NCBI GenBank assembly: GCA_900317975.1
Contig: ONIZ01000013.1
Span: 1 to 58,331 of the forward strand
Direction: 5' to 3'
DNA length: 58,331 nt
From: an uncultured Bacillota bacterium
GTDB taxonomy: Bacteria; Bacillota_I; Bacilli_A; RF39; UBA660
The notes under the pieces are model-generated. The model saw nothing but the letters and a program-made list of their open reading frames with translations, was not told where the DNA came from and made no database searches. Each line of letters opens with the position of its first letter. The stretch's first letter is position 1. The translations under genes were made by a program, and so were the position numbers. Shown piece after piece: positions 1 through 8,423 of this stretch.

Positions 1-374
1 TTTGAATAGTAAGCTATAAATAAACTTATTAAGATAATTATAAAACTGACAAAGTAGAAGATTAATGTTTGTATAAATTTTGAATTATATAATTCATTTT
101 TAGTAACAGGTAGTGTATAAGTTAGATATGATTCATCTTTATATAAAGAATCTCTAAATCTAACCCAACTTCTCATCATTACATTAATAATAATATTAGC
201 AATCATAGCAATTACACATCCTGAGGATATTTTATATAGAATAACTATCATAACTGATTGATCAGGTAATGTTAATAATCTTGTAATTATACTAAAAAAT
301 ATAGCTAATATATAAAATATACTCATATTTTTAATCATGTACTTTAAATCATATTTTAATAATTTATTTAGCAT
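1..374 (-). CDS. ABC-2-type transporter permease (partial, C-terminus outside window)
   Basis: The minus strand is open from an ATG at 374 to the window edge, about 124 codons. It begins MLNKLLKYDLKYMIKNMSIF and runs into hydrophobic segments, then a soluble stretch with DSLYKDESYLTYTLPVTK, typical of membrane subunits of ABC-2 exporters, followed by another membrane segment. The ATG overlaps the stop codon of the preceding ATPase gene (ATGCTAA), implying translational coupling. I infer it is the membrane partner of that ATPase. The exported substrate cannot be told. Confidence 0.8.
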   Translation of the reverse strand, partial: MLNKLLKYDLKYMIKNMSIFYILAIFFSIITRLLTLPDQSVMIVILYKISSGCVIAMIANIIINVMMRSWVRFRDSLYKDESYLTYTLPVTKNELYNSKFIQTLIFYFVSFIIILISLFIAYYS

Positions 375-1072
375 TTGAACATCCTCCTAAATATTTCATC
401 TATTGATGATTTTTCTTTATTTCTAAGTTTATCAGCATCACTTTGTAATACTATTTTTCCTTTATCAATAAATATTACTTCATCTAGAATTCGTTCAATA
501 TCAGATATTAGATGCGTTGAAATAATAACACTAGCTTCTTCATTGAAATTAGATAGTATTGTATCTAATACATAATCTCTTGTTGCTGGATCTACTCCTC
601 CTAAAGGTTCATCTAATATATATAGGTCTGCTTTTCTGGACATTACAAGTACTAATTGTACTTTTTCTTGCATACCTTTACTCATTTTAGTTAGTTTTTG
701 ATTAATATCCAAGTCTAAATCTTTTAATAATTTTTTAGCCTTTTTTTCATCGAAGTTATCATAAAAATCATTAAATACTTCTATTATTTCAGATACTTTC
801 ATCTGTTTATTTAAATAAGTTCTTTCTGGTAAATAGGAAACAACTTTTTTTGTTTCAACTCCGATTTTATTTCCTTTGATTAATATTTCTCCACTAGTAG
901 GTGTTAATAAATCATTTATTAGTTTTATTAATGTAGTTTTTCCAGCACCATTTTTTCCTAATAAACCTATTATTTTTCCGTTAGAAATTGTTAAATTAAT
1001 ATTTTTTAGTATTTTCTTTTTATCAAAATCTTTATTTAGATTTTTAATTTCTAATAATTCCATATTATTCAT
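368..1072 (-). CDS. ABC transporter ATP-binding protein (YtrB-like)
   Basis: A 234-residue ATPase that energises export by the adjacent permease. It has a Walker A motif (GKNGAGKTT), a degenerate signature (MSKGMQ), a Walker B (LYILDEPLGGVDP) and the switch histidine (STHLISD). It is short, a single nucleotide-binding domain. The start at 1072 has an AAGGG ribosome-binding site and overlaps the end of the upstream GntR gene by 8 nt; its own stop overlaps the permease start. A YtrA-type regulator, ATPase and permease in one operon resembles the Bacillus ytr/bcr modules, which in some species respond to cell-wall-active compounds; that role is inference here. Confidence 0.9.
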   Translation of the reverse strand: MNNMELLEIKNLNKDFDKKKILKNINLTISNGKIIGLLGKNGAGKTTLIKLINDLLTPTSGEILIKGNKIGVETKKVVSYLPERTYLNKQMKVSEIIEVFNDFYDNFDEKKAKKLLKDLDLDINQKLTKMSKGMQEKVQLVLVMSRKADLYILDEPLGGVDPATRDYVLDTILSNFNEEASVIISTHLISDIERILDEVIFIDKGKIVLQSDADKLRNKEKSSIDEIFRRMFKC

Positions 1073-1424
1073 CTATCCCTTCTAGATATTTTATAGAGTC
1101 AGCTTTTCCAAGACCTATTTTTTTCATACCTTGAAAGTAACTTCTAGCAAGAGTAGAAGCATATTCATCTTTTAATTTTTTTATCATTTCTTCATCATTT
1201 GTAACATATTTACCGTTAGTTCTTTCAGTATATATAAGATTCATACTTTCAAGTTCAGCTAGGGCTTTTTGCATTGTATTAGGATTAACTTTAAAAGTAT
1301 TTGAAAAATCTCTAACAGATGGAAGCTTGTCTCCACATTTAAATACTCCTGAAATTAGGTATATTTTCATATATTCTAATAATTGAACATATATAGGAAT
1401 ATTATTATCAAAAGTAAATTCCAT
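1065..1424 (-). CDS. GntR-family transcriptional regulator, YtrA subfamily
   Basis: A 119-residue protein with an N-terminal winged helix-turn-helix (MEFTFDNNIPIYVQLLEYMK, then GDKLPSVRDFSNTFKVNPNT and ALAELESMNLIYTERTNGKYV) and only a short C-terminal tail. This is the small-effector-domain architecture of the YtrA subfamily, which usually represses its own ABC transporter operon. It is the first gene of the operon, has a strong GAGGTG site before the ATG at 1424, and is preceded by a palindrome that covers the -10 box. Confidence 0.9.
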   Translation of the reverse strand: MEFTFDNNIPIYVQLLEYMKIYLISGVFKCGDKLPSVRDFSNTFKVNPNTMQKALAELESMNLIYTERTNGKYVTNDEEMIKKLKDEYASTLARSYFQGMKKIGLGKADSIKYLEGIDE

Positions 1425-1452
1425 AAACTCACCTCATTGTGTTATTTGATTA

Positions 1453-1491
1453 ATACAATGATATTGTATATTATAACTATGTATATGTCAA
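1453..1491 (-). promoter_or_regulatory. Promoter and palindromic operator of the YtrA-type ABC operon
   Basis: On the minus strand a TTGACA -35 (1491-1486) is followed after 17 bp by a TACAAT -10 (1468-1463). The -10 lies inside a perfect inverted repeat, ATACAAT-GAT-ATTGTAT on the plus strand (1453-1469). A repressor bound there would block RNA polymerase, so autoregulation by the GntR protein is the natural reading. Confidence 0.8.
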
Positions 1492-1503
1492 TATTAAAAA
1501 AAT

Positions 1504-1530
1504 AACTCACTACCTTATGTTTAGTGAGTT
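1504..1530 (-). terminator. Rho-independent terminator after the NAD operon
   Basis: A 9-bp stem (AACTCACTA / TAGTGAGTT, loop 1513-1521) is followed on the minus strand by a run of seven T. It lies 58 nt beyond the nrtR stop codon and would end the NAD salvage transcript. The plus-strand side is also T-rich. Confidence 0.8.
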
Positions 1531-1587
1531 GCTAATTTTTTTCTTTATAATTATATTAATCATTAAAAAAATATGAATTATTAATTT

Positions 1588-2415
1588 TTATTTTTGAGTC
1601 TTATACTTAAATAAGTAAGACGGTCTATGTCCTTCTCCAGTCTTCATTTTTTCTGTTTTTTCAACTTTAGATGCAATTATTCTTCTAAATGGAGCATCTA
1701 TTAATTTCTTTCCTAATAATACTTCATATACTTGTTGTAGTTCTCCTAATGTGAAATATTCAGGCATCATATTAAATACTATATCTGATGAATTTACTTT
1801 TTCTTTTATCTTTTCTATTCCTGATACGATTACTACATCATGATCAAATGCTAGCATGTTGTTTTTATTAGAAATATAATCATATCTATCTGTAATTTTA
1901 TTTCTTAATACTTTATTTACTTCAAAAGAAATAGTTTCTGTACCATTATCTAGTACTAGGAATACCACTCCATCTTTTTCTTCTATTAAAGTAATATCAA
2001 ACCATGAAGCGTTTTTAACATCTTGTTTTAATTCGTTTTTATCAATTAGTGCTACATATGCAGTAGAGATTACTCTCATTCTTGGATCTCTATCTATTCT
2101 ATCAAAAGTATATAATTGTTCTAAGTAGATATCCTCTAAATTAGTTTCTCTTTTTAATACTCTTTTTGTACAATCTTCTAGTGTTTCTGTTTTAGGATTT
2201 AAAAATCCACCTGGTAGACACCATTTATCTTTATATGGATAATCATCTCTTTTTACAAGTAAAATACTCATCATTTTCTTATCAGTTTTACGATAATTAT
2301 TAGAATCTTTAGAAGAAACACTTAAAATTAATATATCAGTAGTCATAGATAATTTATCATATATAGATGAATCATAATTCTTTAAAAATTCTTCTTCAGT
2401 TAAATAATCACTCAT
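1588..2415 (-). CDS. nrtR: NrtR-type transcriptional regulator (Nudix-like domain + winged helix)
   Basis: About 275 residues. The N-terminal half is a Nudix fold whose signature is degenerate (GFLNPKTETLEDCTKRVLKRE lacks the catalytic REUXEE pattern), and the C-terminal half is a winged helix ending TGEGHRPSYLFKY, as in NrtR proteins. NrtR regulators bind ADP-ribose or related NAD metabolites and repress NAD biosynthesis. It is the last gene of the NAD operon, so it would be autoregulated. I chose the ATG at 2415: a longer frame would start at a GTG that lies inside the GGTGAT ribosome-binding site. Confidence 0.85.
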   Translation of the reverse strand: MSDYLTEEEFLKNYDSSIYDKLSMTTDILILSVSSKDSNNYRKTDKKMMSILLVKRDDYPYKDKWCLPGGFLNPKTETLEDCTKRVLKRETNLEDIYLEQLYTFDRIDRDPRMRVISTAYVALIDKNELKQDVKNASWFDITLIEEKDGVVFLVLDNGTETISFEVNKVLRNKITDRYDYISNKNNMLAFDHDVVIVSGIEKIKEKVNSSDIVFNMMPEYFTLGELQQVYEVLLGKKLIDAPFRRIIASKVEKTEKMKTGEGHRPSYLFKYKTQK

Positions 2416-2451
2416 ATATATCACCAGTTTAATTATATATTAAATTCCTTT

Positions 2452-3246
2452 TTATAGCAATTTTTCATTTATTTTCTTTGCAAATCCATAACGATCAAAT
2501 CTTAATACTTTTATCTTTTGTTTTCCTATTTTACTACTGATAGAATCAACATCATTAAATAAAATATCTTCTCCATCAAAAGTAACAACTAAATCATCAT
2601 TATCAGGAATTAAATCTACACTAACTTCTTCAGGTATAATAACAGACTTAGTTAATGGTCGATATCTATTTGAATTGATAGGTGCCATAGGAGTTATTTG
2701 TAAACTTGAAAATGATGGATAAACAATACTACCATTATAACTTAGATTATGAGCAGTTGAACCAATACTAGTTGCTAACATAATGCCATCGCCCACATAA
2801 TTTTCTAAAAGATCATCTTCGATATAAACATCCGCTTTAAATAATTTAGAATTAATATCTTTTATGACAATTTCATTTAAAGAGAAATACTTTGATTCTT
2901 TATCCTTACAAACAATATCTGTTTCTTGAATTCCTATATGATCAACTTTATAGTTTTCAACCATTAAATCATCAATAAACTCATCAACTTCATCAATTTT
3001 TACATCTTGAAGAAAACCTAAATGGCCAGTATTAATGCCTACATAATAAAGATCACTATTAAAACTATTTTGACGAACCATTCTAAGAAATGAACCATCT
3101 CCACCAATAGCTATTCCTAGAGAAAAATCATCATTATCATCTTCAATTACTTTAAAATCTCTCGCAGTAAGTTTATTTCTAACTAAACGAGCAAATTTTA
3201 TAGACTTATCATTTTTGTTTACAAATAACCGGATATTTTTAATCAT
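2452..3246 (-). CDS. nadK: NAD kinase
   Basis: Phosphorylates NAD to NADP. A 264-residue protein with the family motif GGDGSFLRM, the INTGHLGFL segment, and ATSIGSTAHNLS in the second domain. The ATG at 3246 is preferred because a GGTGAT site lies just upstream; an in-frame ATG at 3261 has no such site and overlaps nadD. It is translated from the same transcript as nadD and nadE, completing the route from nicotinate to NADP. Confidence 0.93.
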   Translation of the reverse strand: MIKNIRLFVNKNDKSIKFARLVRNKLTARDFKVIEDDNDDFSLGIAIGGDGSFLRMVRQNSFNSDLYYVGINTGHLGFLQDVKIDEVDEFIDDLMVENYKVDHIGIQETDIVCKDKESKYFSLNEIVIKDINSKLFKADVYIEDDLLENYVGDGIMLATSIGSTAHNLSYNGSIVYPSFSSLQITPMAPINSNRYRPLTKSVIIPEEVSVDLIPDNDDLVVTFDGEDILFNDVDSISSKIGKQKIKVLRFDRYGFAKKINEKLL

Positions 3247-3250
3247 ACTA

Positions 3251-3796
3251 TCACCTACCATATAACTTTTTCTTATTTATGTAATTAATTACCTTCTTAT
3301 CTAAATTATTATTACTGCCATTTCTAATATCAGTAGAAGAAACATCTAAATAATTAAAATCATCTATAATTTTTATCTTATTATTATCAATATTTTTTAA
3401 ATATTTAGATATATTCATTTCTCCTCTTCTAAAAATAATAATGTTATATTTCAATATTATATCTAAGTTTTTCCATTTATGAAATTGAATTATATTATCA
3501 GAGCCTAATATTAGAAATAATTCATCATCTTTATAATCTTTTTTTATACTTTCAAGTACTTGATAAGTATATGGATAGTTGTTATGAATTGTATCAATAA
3601 TAATATTTTTGTCTTCAAAAAACTTTAACATAGCAACTCTATCATCTACACAAACTAAATCTTGTTTATCCCAATAATTGGGAGTAGCAAGTACAAATAC
3701 TTTATCTACTAAATCATGATCTAATAAGTAATGAATAACTTTTAAATGACCATTATGAACAGGATTAAAACTTCCTACATATATGCCTAATCTCAT
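3251..3796 (-). CDS. nadD: Nicotinate-nucleotide adenylyltransferase
   Basis: Converts nicotinate mononucleotide to deamido-NAD. It carries the nucleotidyltransferase signature GSFNPVHNGH near the N-terminus and the C-terminal SSTDIR motif that contacts phosphates. Length (181 residues) is normal, with no fused HD domain. The start is 3 nt beyond the nadE stop codon, and the gene end overlaps the nadK ribosome-binding site, so the three genes are tightly packed. Confidence 0.93.
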   Translation of the reverse strand: MRLGIYVGSFNPVHNGHLKVIHYLLDHDLVDKVFVLATPNYWDKQDLVCVDDRVAMLKFFEDKNIIIDTIHNNYPYTYQVLESIKKDYKDDELFLILGSDNIIQFHKWKNLDIILKYNIIIFRRGEMNISKYLKNIDNNKIKIIDDFNYLDVSSTDIRNGSNNNLDKKVINYINKKKLYGR

Positions 3797-3798
3797 AT

Positions 3799-4563
3799 TT
3801 AATTTTCATCTCTTTTATAAATTGGAATATTAAACTTATGTTGATTTGCGTAGTGTTTTGCTAAAATCTTCTTTTTAACTTTTTCATCTACTTCTTCACC
3901 ATTCATTACTTTAGCAACATCATTATATGTAAATCCTAATTTTTCTTCATCACTCATTCCACTTAAACCATCATCAGGAGTTTTATAAAGAACTTTATCA
4001 GGTACATTTAATACTTCACCTATTTTTATAACTTCTTCTACTGTTAAATCTCCTAATACATTTATGTCTGATACTCCGTCTCCTCCTTTTGTAAAATATC
4101 CTACAAAAGCTTCACATTTATTACCTGTACCAGCAACTATATAAGGTTTCTTTTGAACTTCAGAATAAAGAGCTGCTAGATAATAGAAGGCTGTCATACG
4201 AAGTCTTGGTTTTAAATTAATATCACTATTTTTTAATTCTTCTTCAGTAAAATTACCTAATTTATTAATTTCATCTTTAAAAATATCATTTACTTGTGTT
4301 AAATCTACATTTATTAATTTAAATCCATAAAAGTCAGATACTAATTTTGCATCATCTCTATCACTTTCTTTAGAATGACATGGAAGAGTTACTCCTAAAA
4401 CATTTTCTTTTCCTAAAGCTTCAGTAAATAAGCCAGCAACAACTCCTGAATCTTTTCCTCCACTTATACCAATAACTACTCCACCTAAATTATTTTTTTC
4501 ATAATAATCTCTAATAAACTTAACAATTCTATCTTTTTCTTCTTTTGCATTAAATTCTTTCAT
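3799..4563 (-). CDS. nadE: Ammonia-dependent NAD synthetase
   Basis: Amidates deamido-NAD to NAD. The 254-residue protein has the N-type ATP-pyrophosphatase P-loop SGGKDSG (residues 34-40) and family segments VLGVTLPCHS, GTGNKCEAFVGYFTKGGDG and TPDDGLSGMSDEEKLG. No glutaminase domain is present, so free ammonia is the nitrogen donor. It follows the Nudix gene by 5 nt and has an AAGGAT site. Confidence 0.95.
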   Translation of the reverse strand: MKEFNAKEEKDRIVKFIRDYYEKNNLGGVVIGISGGKDSGVVAGLFTEALGKENVLGVTLPCHSKESDRDDAKLVSDFYGFKLINVDLTQVNDIFKDEINKLGNFTEEELKNSDINLKPRLRMTAFYYLAALYSEVQKKPYIVAGTGNKCEAFVGYFTKGGDGVSDINVLGDLTVEEVIKIGEVLNVPDKVLYKTPDDGLSGMSDEEKLGFTYNDVAKVMNGEEVDEKVKKKILAKHYANQHKFNIPIYKRDEN

Positions 4564-4568
4564 AATAA

Positions 4569-5162
4569 TTATCCTTTCTTAATATATTTTTTTGCTCTTT
4601 CTATTGTTAATTGACTTCCTCCATCAAGTATTAAATTCATATCTAATAGTTCATATAATTCATCTATAGAACATTTAAAGTATCTAATATATTCATCTTT
4701 ATCTAATTTTTGATTAGATATTTTCTTACAATCTAGTGCAAGAAATCCTTTATTAAATGCTTCACTACATCCTTCATCTTGATAAAAACCACATACTTCA
4801 ATTAAATTATTGGACTGATAACCTGTTTCTTCCTCTAGTTCTCTTCTTGCTCCATCAATATATGTTTCCCCTTTTTCTACATATCCTGCAGGAAGAGCAA
4901 TACCTATAGTAGATTTAGTAAATATTCTAGGTTGAACTGTTAAAATTACTTGATTATCTGAAGTAACAGGAAGAACTATTGAAGCATTACCTGGTCCATT
5001 TCCTTTAATTAGTTTTTCTCTGACAACAGTTCTTCCATCATTTAAATAACTTCTATATCTTTTTGTTTTTAAGAATCTACTATTTGTATCTAATAATTCT
5101 TGTCTTTTAGTTTTTAATTCTTCAATATAAGAATTAATTTCATTTAGTTTTTCTTGTCTCAT
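4569..5162 (-). CDS. Nudix hydrolase, probable ADP-ribose pyrophosphatase
   Basis: A 197-residue protein with a complete Nudix box (GYVEKGETYIDGARRELEEE followed by TGY) and the upstream LTVQPRIFTKSTIGIALPAG region typical of ADP-ribose pyrophosphatases. ADP-ribose is the ligand reported for several NrtR repressors, so this enzyme could reset the regulator's signal as well as recycle NAD breakdown products; that link is inference. The start overlaps the end of pncB by 23 nt. The exact substrate could be another nucleoside diphosphate derivative. Confidence 0.82.
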   Translation of the reverse strand: MRQEKLNEINSYIEELKTKRQELLDTNSRFLKTKRYRSYLNDGRTVVREKLIKGNGPGNASIVLPVTSDNQVILTVQPRIFTKSTIGIALPAGYVEKGETYIDGARRELEEETGYQSNNLIEVCGFYQDEGCSEAFNKGFLALDCKKISNQKLDKDEYIRYFKCSIDELYELLDMNLILDGGSQLTIERAKKYIKKG

Positions 5163-6624
5163 TTACTCTTTTTACTAATTGTTTAGGTTTATCAGTCTTA
5201 TTTTTATGCATTTCAATTAATTGATTTTTTAATTCTCTTAGTTTATCTGTTAAGTCCATATAGTATTCATGTGGTTCATTAATACGAGTAACTTCTGGAT
5301 ATAAAGTCTTAAATTCTTCATCACAATATTTTTGTCTTTCTTTTAAGTCAGGTTGTTCATAAACTAATTCACCATTAATAAAGATTGGTTCTTGTAACTG
5401 TCTTTTTCTATAATTTTCAATTTCTTGTTTTTTCCATGTTTCTACAGGATGTACTAAAGTATATTTTTTATCTGGAATTATTTCATCTGGTAGCGCAAGT
5501 ACATCTCCTATTGCGTAACCTGTTTCTAGATCATAAAATCTATATGCAATCTTTCGTCCTGGATTAATAGTTTTTGCTGTATCATCACTTACTTTTATTT
5601 TTGGAATTATTTTGTCTTTTTCTTCTACAGCAACTAGTTTATACACTCCTCCTACTCTTTCTTTAGGTGCTGCTATATTATCACCTGCACCAATTGAATC
5701 AATTACTGCTCCTTGTTTTAATAAATCTCTAATAGAATATTCATTAAGTCCGTTACTTAAGCATATTTTTGCATCTGGATATCCTGCTTCATCAAGCATT
5801 TTTCTTGCTTCTTTAGATAAATAAGCTAAATCTCCACTATCAATTCTTATTCCTTTAAATGGATATCCATTTGGTTTTAAGTAATCATTTGCTACTTTAA
5901 TAGCATTAGGAATACCACTTCTTAAAGTGTCATATGTATCAACTAAGAATAAGCAATTATCTGGATTTGATTTTGCATATTCTAAAAATGCATCATATTC
6001 GTCTTCACAATCAGTAACAAGTGAATGTGCCATTGTACCTAAAACTGGTATATTATATTTCATTCCAGCATATGTATTACTTGTTCCAACACAACCTCCA
6101 ACAAATGCATGTTTACTTGCCTCTATTGCTGAATCAATTCCTCTAGCACGTCTTGCTCCAAACTCCATTACAGGAATATTTCCGGCTTCATTTGTAATTC
6201 TTTTAGCAGCTGTAGTAACTAAACTTCCGTGATTGAAATTAGCAAGTAAAGCGGTTTCTAGAAGTTGAGCTGTAACTATATCTGCTTTAACAGTAAGAAC
6301 TGGCTCATTTGGAAATACAGCAGTTCCATCAGGTACAGCATAAACATCTCCTTTAAATTTTAAATCTTTTAAATAATTTAAGAATTTTTCATTGAATACT
6401 CCAAGAGATTTTAAATAGTCAATTTCTTCTTCTCCAAATTTAAAGTTCTTAATAAAATCTATTGTTTCTTCAAGACCACCACTCATTGTATATCCACCAT
6501 CGAATGGATTCTTTCTAAAAAATATATCAAAGTATACTTGTTGATCTTTTTTTCCTTCATTAAAATATGTTTGAGCCATTGTTAACTCATAAAAATCTGT
6601 CATTAATGTTTTATTATTATTCAT
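5140..6624 (-). CDS. pncB: Nicotinate phosphoribosyltransferase
   Basis: Makes nicotinate mononucleotide from nicotinate and PRPP, the entry step of the salvage route. The 494-residue protein shows the N-terminal LMTDFYELTMAQTYF segment, FGARRARGIDSAIEAS, GTSNTYAGMKYNIPVLGTMA and GIRIDSGDLAYLS, all diagnostic. The length fits the PncB2-like class of Gram-positive bacteria. A palindromic box lies at 6643-6659 directly upstream of its ribosome-binding site. Confidence 0.95.
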   Translation of the reverse strand: MNNNKTLMTDFYELTMAQTYFNEGKKDQQVYFDIFFRKNPFDGGYTMSGGLEETIDFIKNFKFGEEEIDYLKSLGVFNEKFLNYLKDLKFKGDVYAVPDGTAVFPNEPVLTVKADIVTAQLLETALLANFNHGSLVTTAAKRITNEAGNIPVMEFGARRARGIDSAIEASKHAFVGGCVGTSNTYAGMKYNIPVLGTMAHSLVTDCEDEYDAFLEYAKSNPDNCLFLVDTYDTLRSGIPNAIKVANDYLKPNGYPFKGIRIDSGDLAYLSKEARKMLDEAGYPDAKICLSNGLNEYSIRDLLKQGAVIDSIGAGDNIAAPKERVGGVYKLVAVEEKDKIIPKIKVSDDTAKTINPGRKIAYRFYDLETGYAIGDVLALPDEIIPDKKYTLVHPVETWKKQEIENYRKRQLQEPIFINGELVYEQPDLKERQKYCDEEFKTLYPEVTRINEPHEYYMDLTDKLRELKNQLIEMHKNKTDKPKQLVKRVNETRKTK

Positions 6625-6642
6625 TTTATTTTTCTCCTTCTT

Positions 6643-6659
6643 TTTATCATTTTGATAAT
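6643..6659. promoter_or_regulatory. NrtR-box-like palindrome before pncB
   Basis: The plus strand reads TTTATCATTTTGATAAT, the same 17-bp pattern as the promoter operator at 10135-10151 with arms ATTATC/GATAAT-like. It sits about 3 nt upstream of the purine-rich ribosome-binding site of pncB, inside the pncA-pncB gap. No good -35 hexamer lies at the expected distance, so it may be an internal operator or an mRNA hairpin rather than a promoter. Confidence 0.6.
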
Positions 6660-6679
6660 AATTATTTTAAAAAAATATA

Positions 6680-7270
6680 TTATCTTTTCTTTACTAATTG
6701 AATTCCTTGTTGTTTCATTAAAAGTTTTGCTGCATCTACATATTCTTGTCTTGCATCTTCTGCATAAGTTGCTATTGCGTCTTCATGTACTCTAATAGTA
6801 TGTAATCTATTCCATTGATCTAAGTAATTAGCAAGTCCCATAGCTCCATTAAAATCACATATATCTGTGCAGCAACCTGCTATATCAAATTCATTTAGTT
6901 CTTGATGTTGTTCTATGAATTCTCTAAATTTAGGTGCTTCCATAAAGCTTGTAGAGTTCTTTTCAATAACAAATGTATCTTCAGCCTCTACAAATGGTTT
7001 TAATTCATCTACAATCTCTGCTTCTTTAGTTCCTCTAACGCAATGTGCTCCACCAAACCTATCAAATTCAGCAGCATTTTCATCATGAGTATCTTTAATA
7101 AATACAATTGCCTTTCCAGCATTCTTTGCTTCTTTTATTAATTCGATTTGTCTAGGAATTACTCTAGCTATTTCTTCATCATGTAGTGCTCCTTCTCTTA
7201 CAAATCCATTTACCATGTCTACTATAATTAGACATCCTTTGTATAGTTTTAAATTATTTACTTTTTTCAT
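6680..7270 (-). CDS. pncA: Nicotinamidase (isochorismatase-like hydrolase)
   Basis: Deamidates nicotinamide to nicotinate. The 196-residue protein has the catalytic triad Asp18 (IIVDMVNGF), Lys104 (IEKNSTSF) and Cys138 (GCCTDICD), plus the metal ligands Asp60 and His62 (KDTHD) and His76 (GGAHCVRGT), as in PncA. Position directly before pncB supports this over other isochorismatase-fold hydrolases. An AGGAG site precedes the ATG at 7270, and an operator-like palindrome lies just upstream of that. Confidence 0.9.
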   Translation of the reverse strand: MKKVNNLKLYKGCLIIVDMVNGFVREGALHDEEIARVIPRQIELIKEAKNAGKAIVFIKDTHDENAAEFDRFGGAHCVRGTKEAEIVDELKPFVEAEDTFVIEKNSTSFMEAPKFREFIEQHQELNEFDIAGCCTDICDFNGAMGLANYLDQWNRLHTIRVHEDAIATYAEDARQEYVDAAKLLMKQQGIQLVKKR

Positions 7271-7297
7271 TTCTTTTTTCTCCTATCTCTTTTTCTT

Positions 7298-7314
7298 ATT
7301 ATCATTTTAGTAAT
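7298..7314. promoter_or_regulatory. NrtR-box-like palindrome before pncA
   Basis: ATTATCATTTTAGTAAT on the plus strand, differing at three positions from the promoter operator core at 10135-10151 (ATTACCATTATAGTAAT). It occupies the middle of the 67-bp gap between the third radical SAM gene and pncA, shortly before the pncA ribosome-binding site. On the minus strand a TAAAAT hexamer lies at the same position as the -10 in the main promoter, but I see no matching -35. Confidence 0.65.
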
Positions 7315-7337
7315 ATCTTCGTTGTAAAAAAAATTAC

Positions 7338-8423
7338 TTATTTTATAATCTCATTAAGATTAAATCCTTCGTATTTGTCTAATATCTCTTCATTATCTAT
7401 CCAACCTCCACATAAATTTCCATTAGTATGGAATACCATTTCATATACAGTATCTTTGTTTTTTTCTTTTTCTATATATTGTTGATTTAGATCAGCTGAT
7501 TCTGATGCGATAGTACATCCTTTATATTTATATATTTCTACATAGTAGTAATATCCTAATATATTTAAATATGGTTTTAATTCGGGGTATTTTTCAAAGT
7601 CTTCCCATATATCATTTAGTTTTATTTTATTTGAATCACAATATTCAATTTTTTCTTTATTAACAGCTTTGTGATCATAATCCATTAATTCTCTAAAGAT
7701 AAAATTATTTGCTCCTACTTTAATATATTCATCAACATACTTTTTTATCTCTTCTACACTGTTTACACTTTCTTTTAGTAAAAGACAACTTATTCTATGT
7801 TTTAATGGAGACTTATTAGCTATATCTAGTATTTTCTTTAAGTCTTCCATAGATGAATATTCTGTATCTTTTTCATATCTCATTATTTTTCTATTGATAT
7901 TATCATCATATGAAGTTCTACTAATATTTAGATGATCCCAATGATATTTAATTAAATTATTAAGTATTGTATCTCCATCTTGGATATTGAATAATCCCGA
8001 TCCGTTTGTAGTTATAGTTCTTTTTCTAAAACCATATTTATCAACTAATTTTAATACATCAGTAAGTATTGGGGATATAGTTGGTTCTCCTCCAGTAATA
8101 GATACCGATGGATTAAGTGGTCTTACTACTTTTAGCACTTCTTCTAACCTTCTTAAGTATTCTCTTTTGTTTTTTATATGTATTTTGTTATATAGCAAAT
8201 TTCTATGGGCATATCTTAGTTGCGCTACACAGAATTTACAATCAGCATTACATATATCATCAACGAATATACTGAAGTTAAAATTTTTATATACTTGTTT
8301 ATCTCCACCATCTTTAAAGTGATATGGAACCATTTCATATTCTTTTATGTCATAGTCTTTTTGTCTTGCATATCTAAGTGATTTATCAAATATTATTTCT
8401 CTTTCTGCTCCAACTTTTTTCAT
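7338..8423 (-). CDS. Radical SAM protein (third of the NAD-operon trio)
   Basis: A 361-residue radical SAM enzyme of unknown substrate. The [4Fe-4S] cysteines are Cys58, Cys62 and Cys65 (CNADCKFC); the SAM-binding SITGGEPTISP and the strand TITTNGSG follow. It shares with its upstream neighbour the patterns GFR-RTI-TNG, NISR and FREL, so the two look like paralogues with a MoaA-like core. The C-terminus has two further cysteines (KGCTIAS; GNLCGGW) that could bind substrate or a second cluster, but no full SPASM pattern is visible. Its ATG overlaps the previous stop (ATGA). Confidence 0.85.
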   Translation of the reverse strand: MKKVGAEREIIFDKSLRYARQKDYDIKEYEMVPYHFKDGGDKQVYKNFNFSIFVDDICNADCKFCVAQLRYAHRNLLYNKIHIKNKREYLRRLEEVLKVVRPLNPSVSITGGEPTISPILTDVLKLVDKYGFRKRTITTNGSGLFNIQDGDTILNNLIKYHWDHLNISRTSYDDNINRKIMRYEKDTEYSSMEDLKKILDIANKSPLKHRISCLLLKESVNSVEEIKKYVDEYIKVGANNFIFRELMDYDHKAVNKEKIEYCDSNKIKLNDIWEDFEKYPELKPYLNILGYYYYVEIYKYKGCTIASESADLNQQYIEKEKNKDTVYEMVFHTNGNLCGGWIDNEEILDKYEGFNLNEIIK

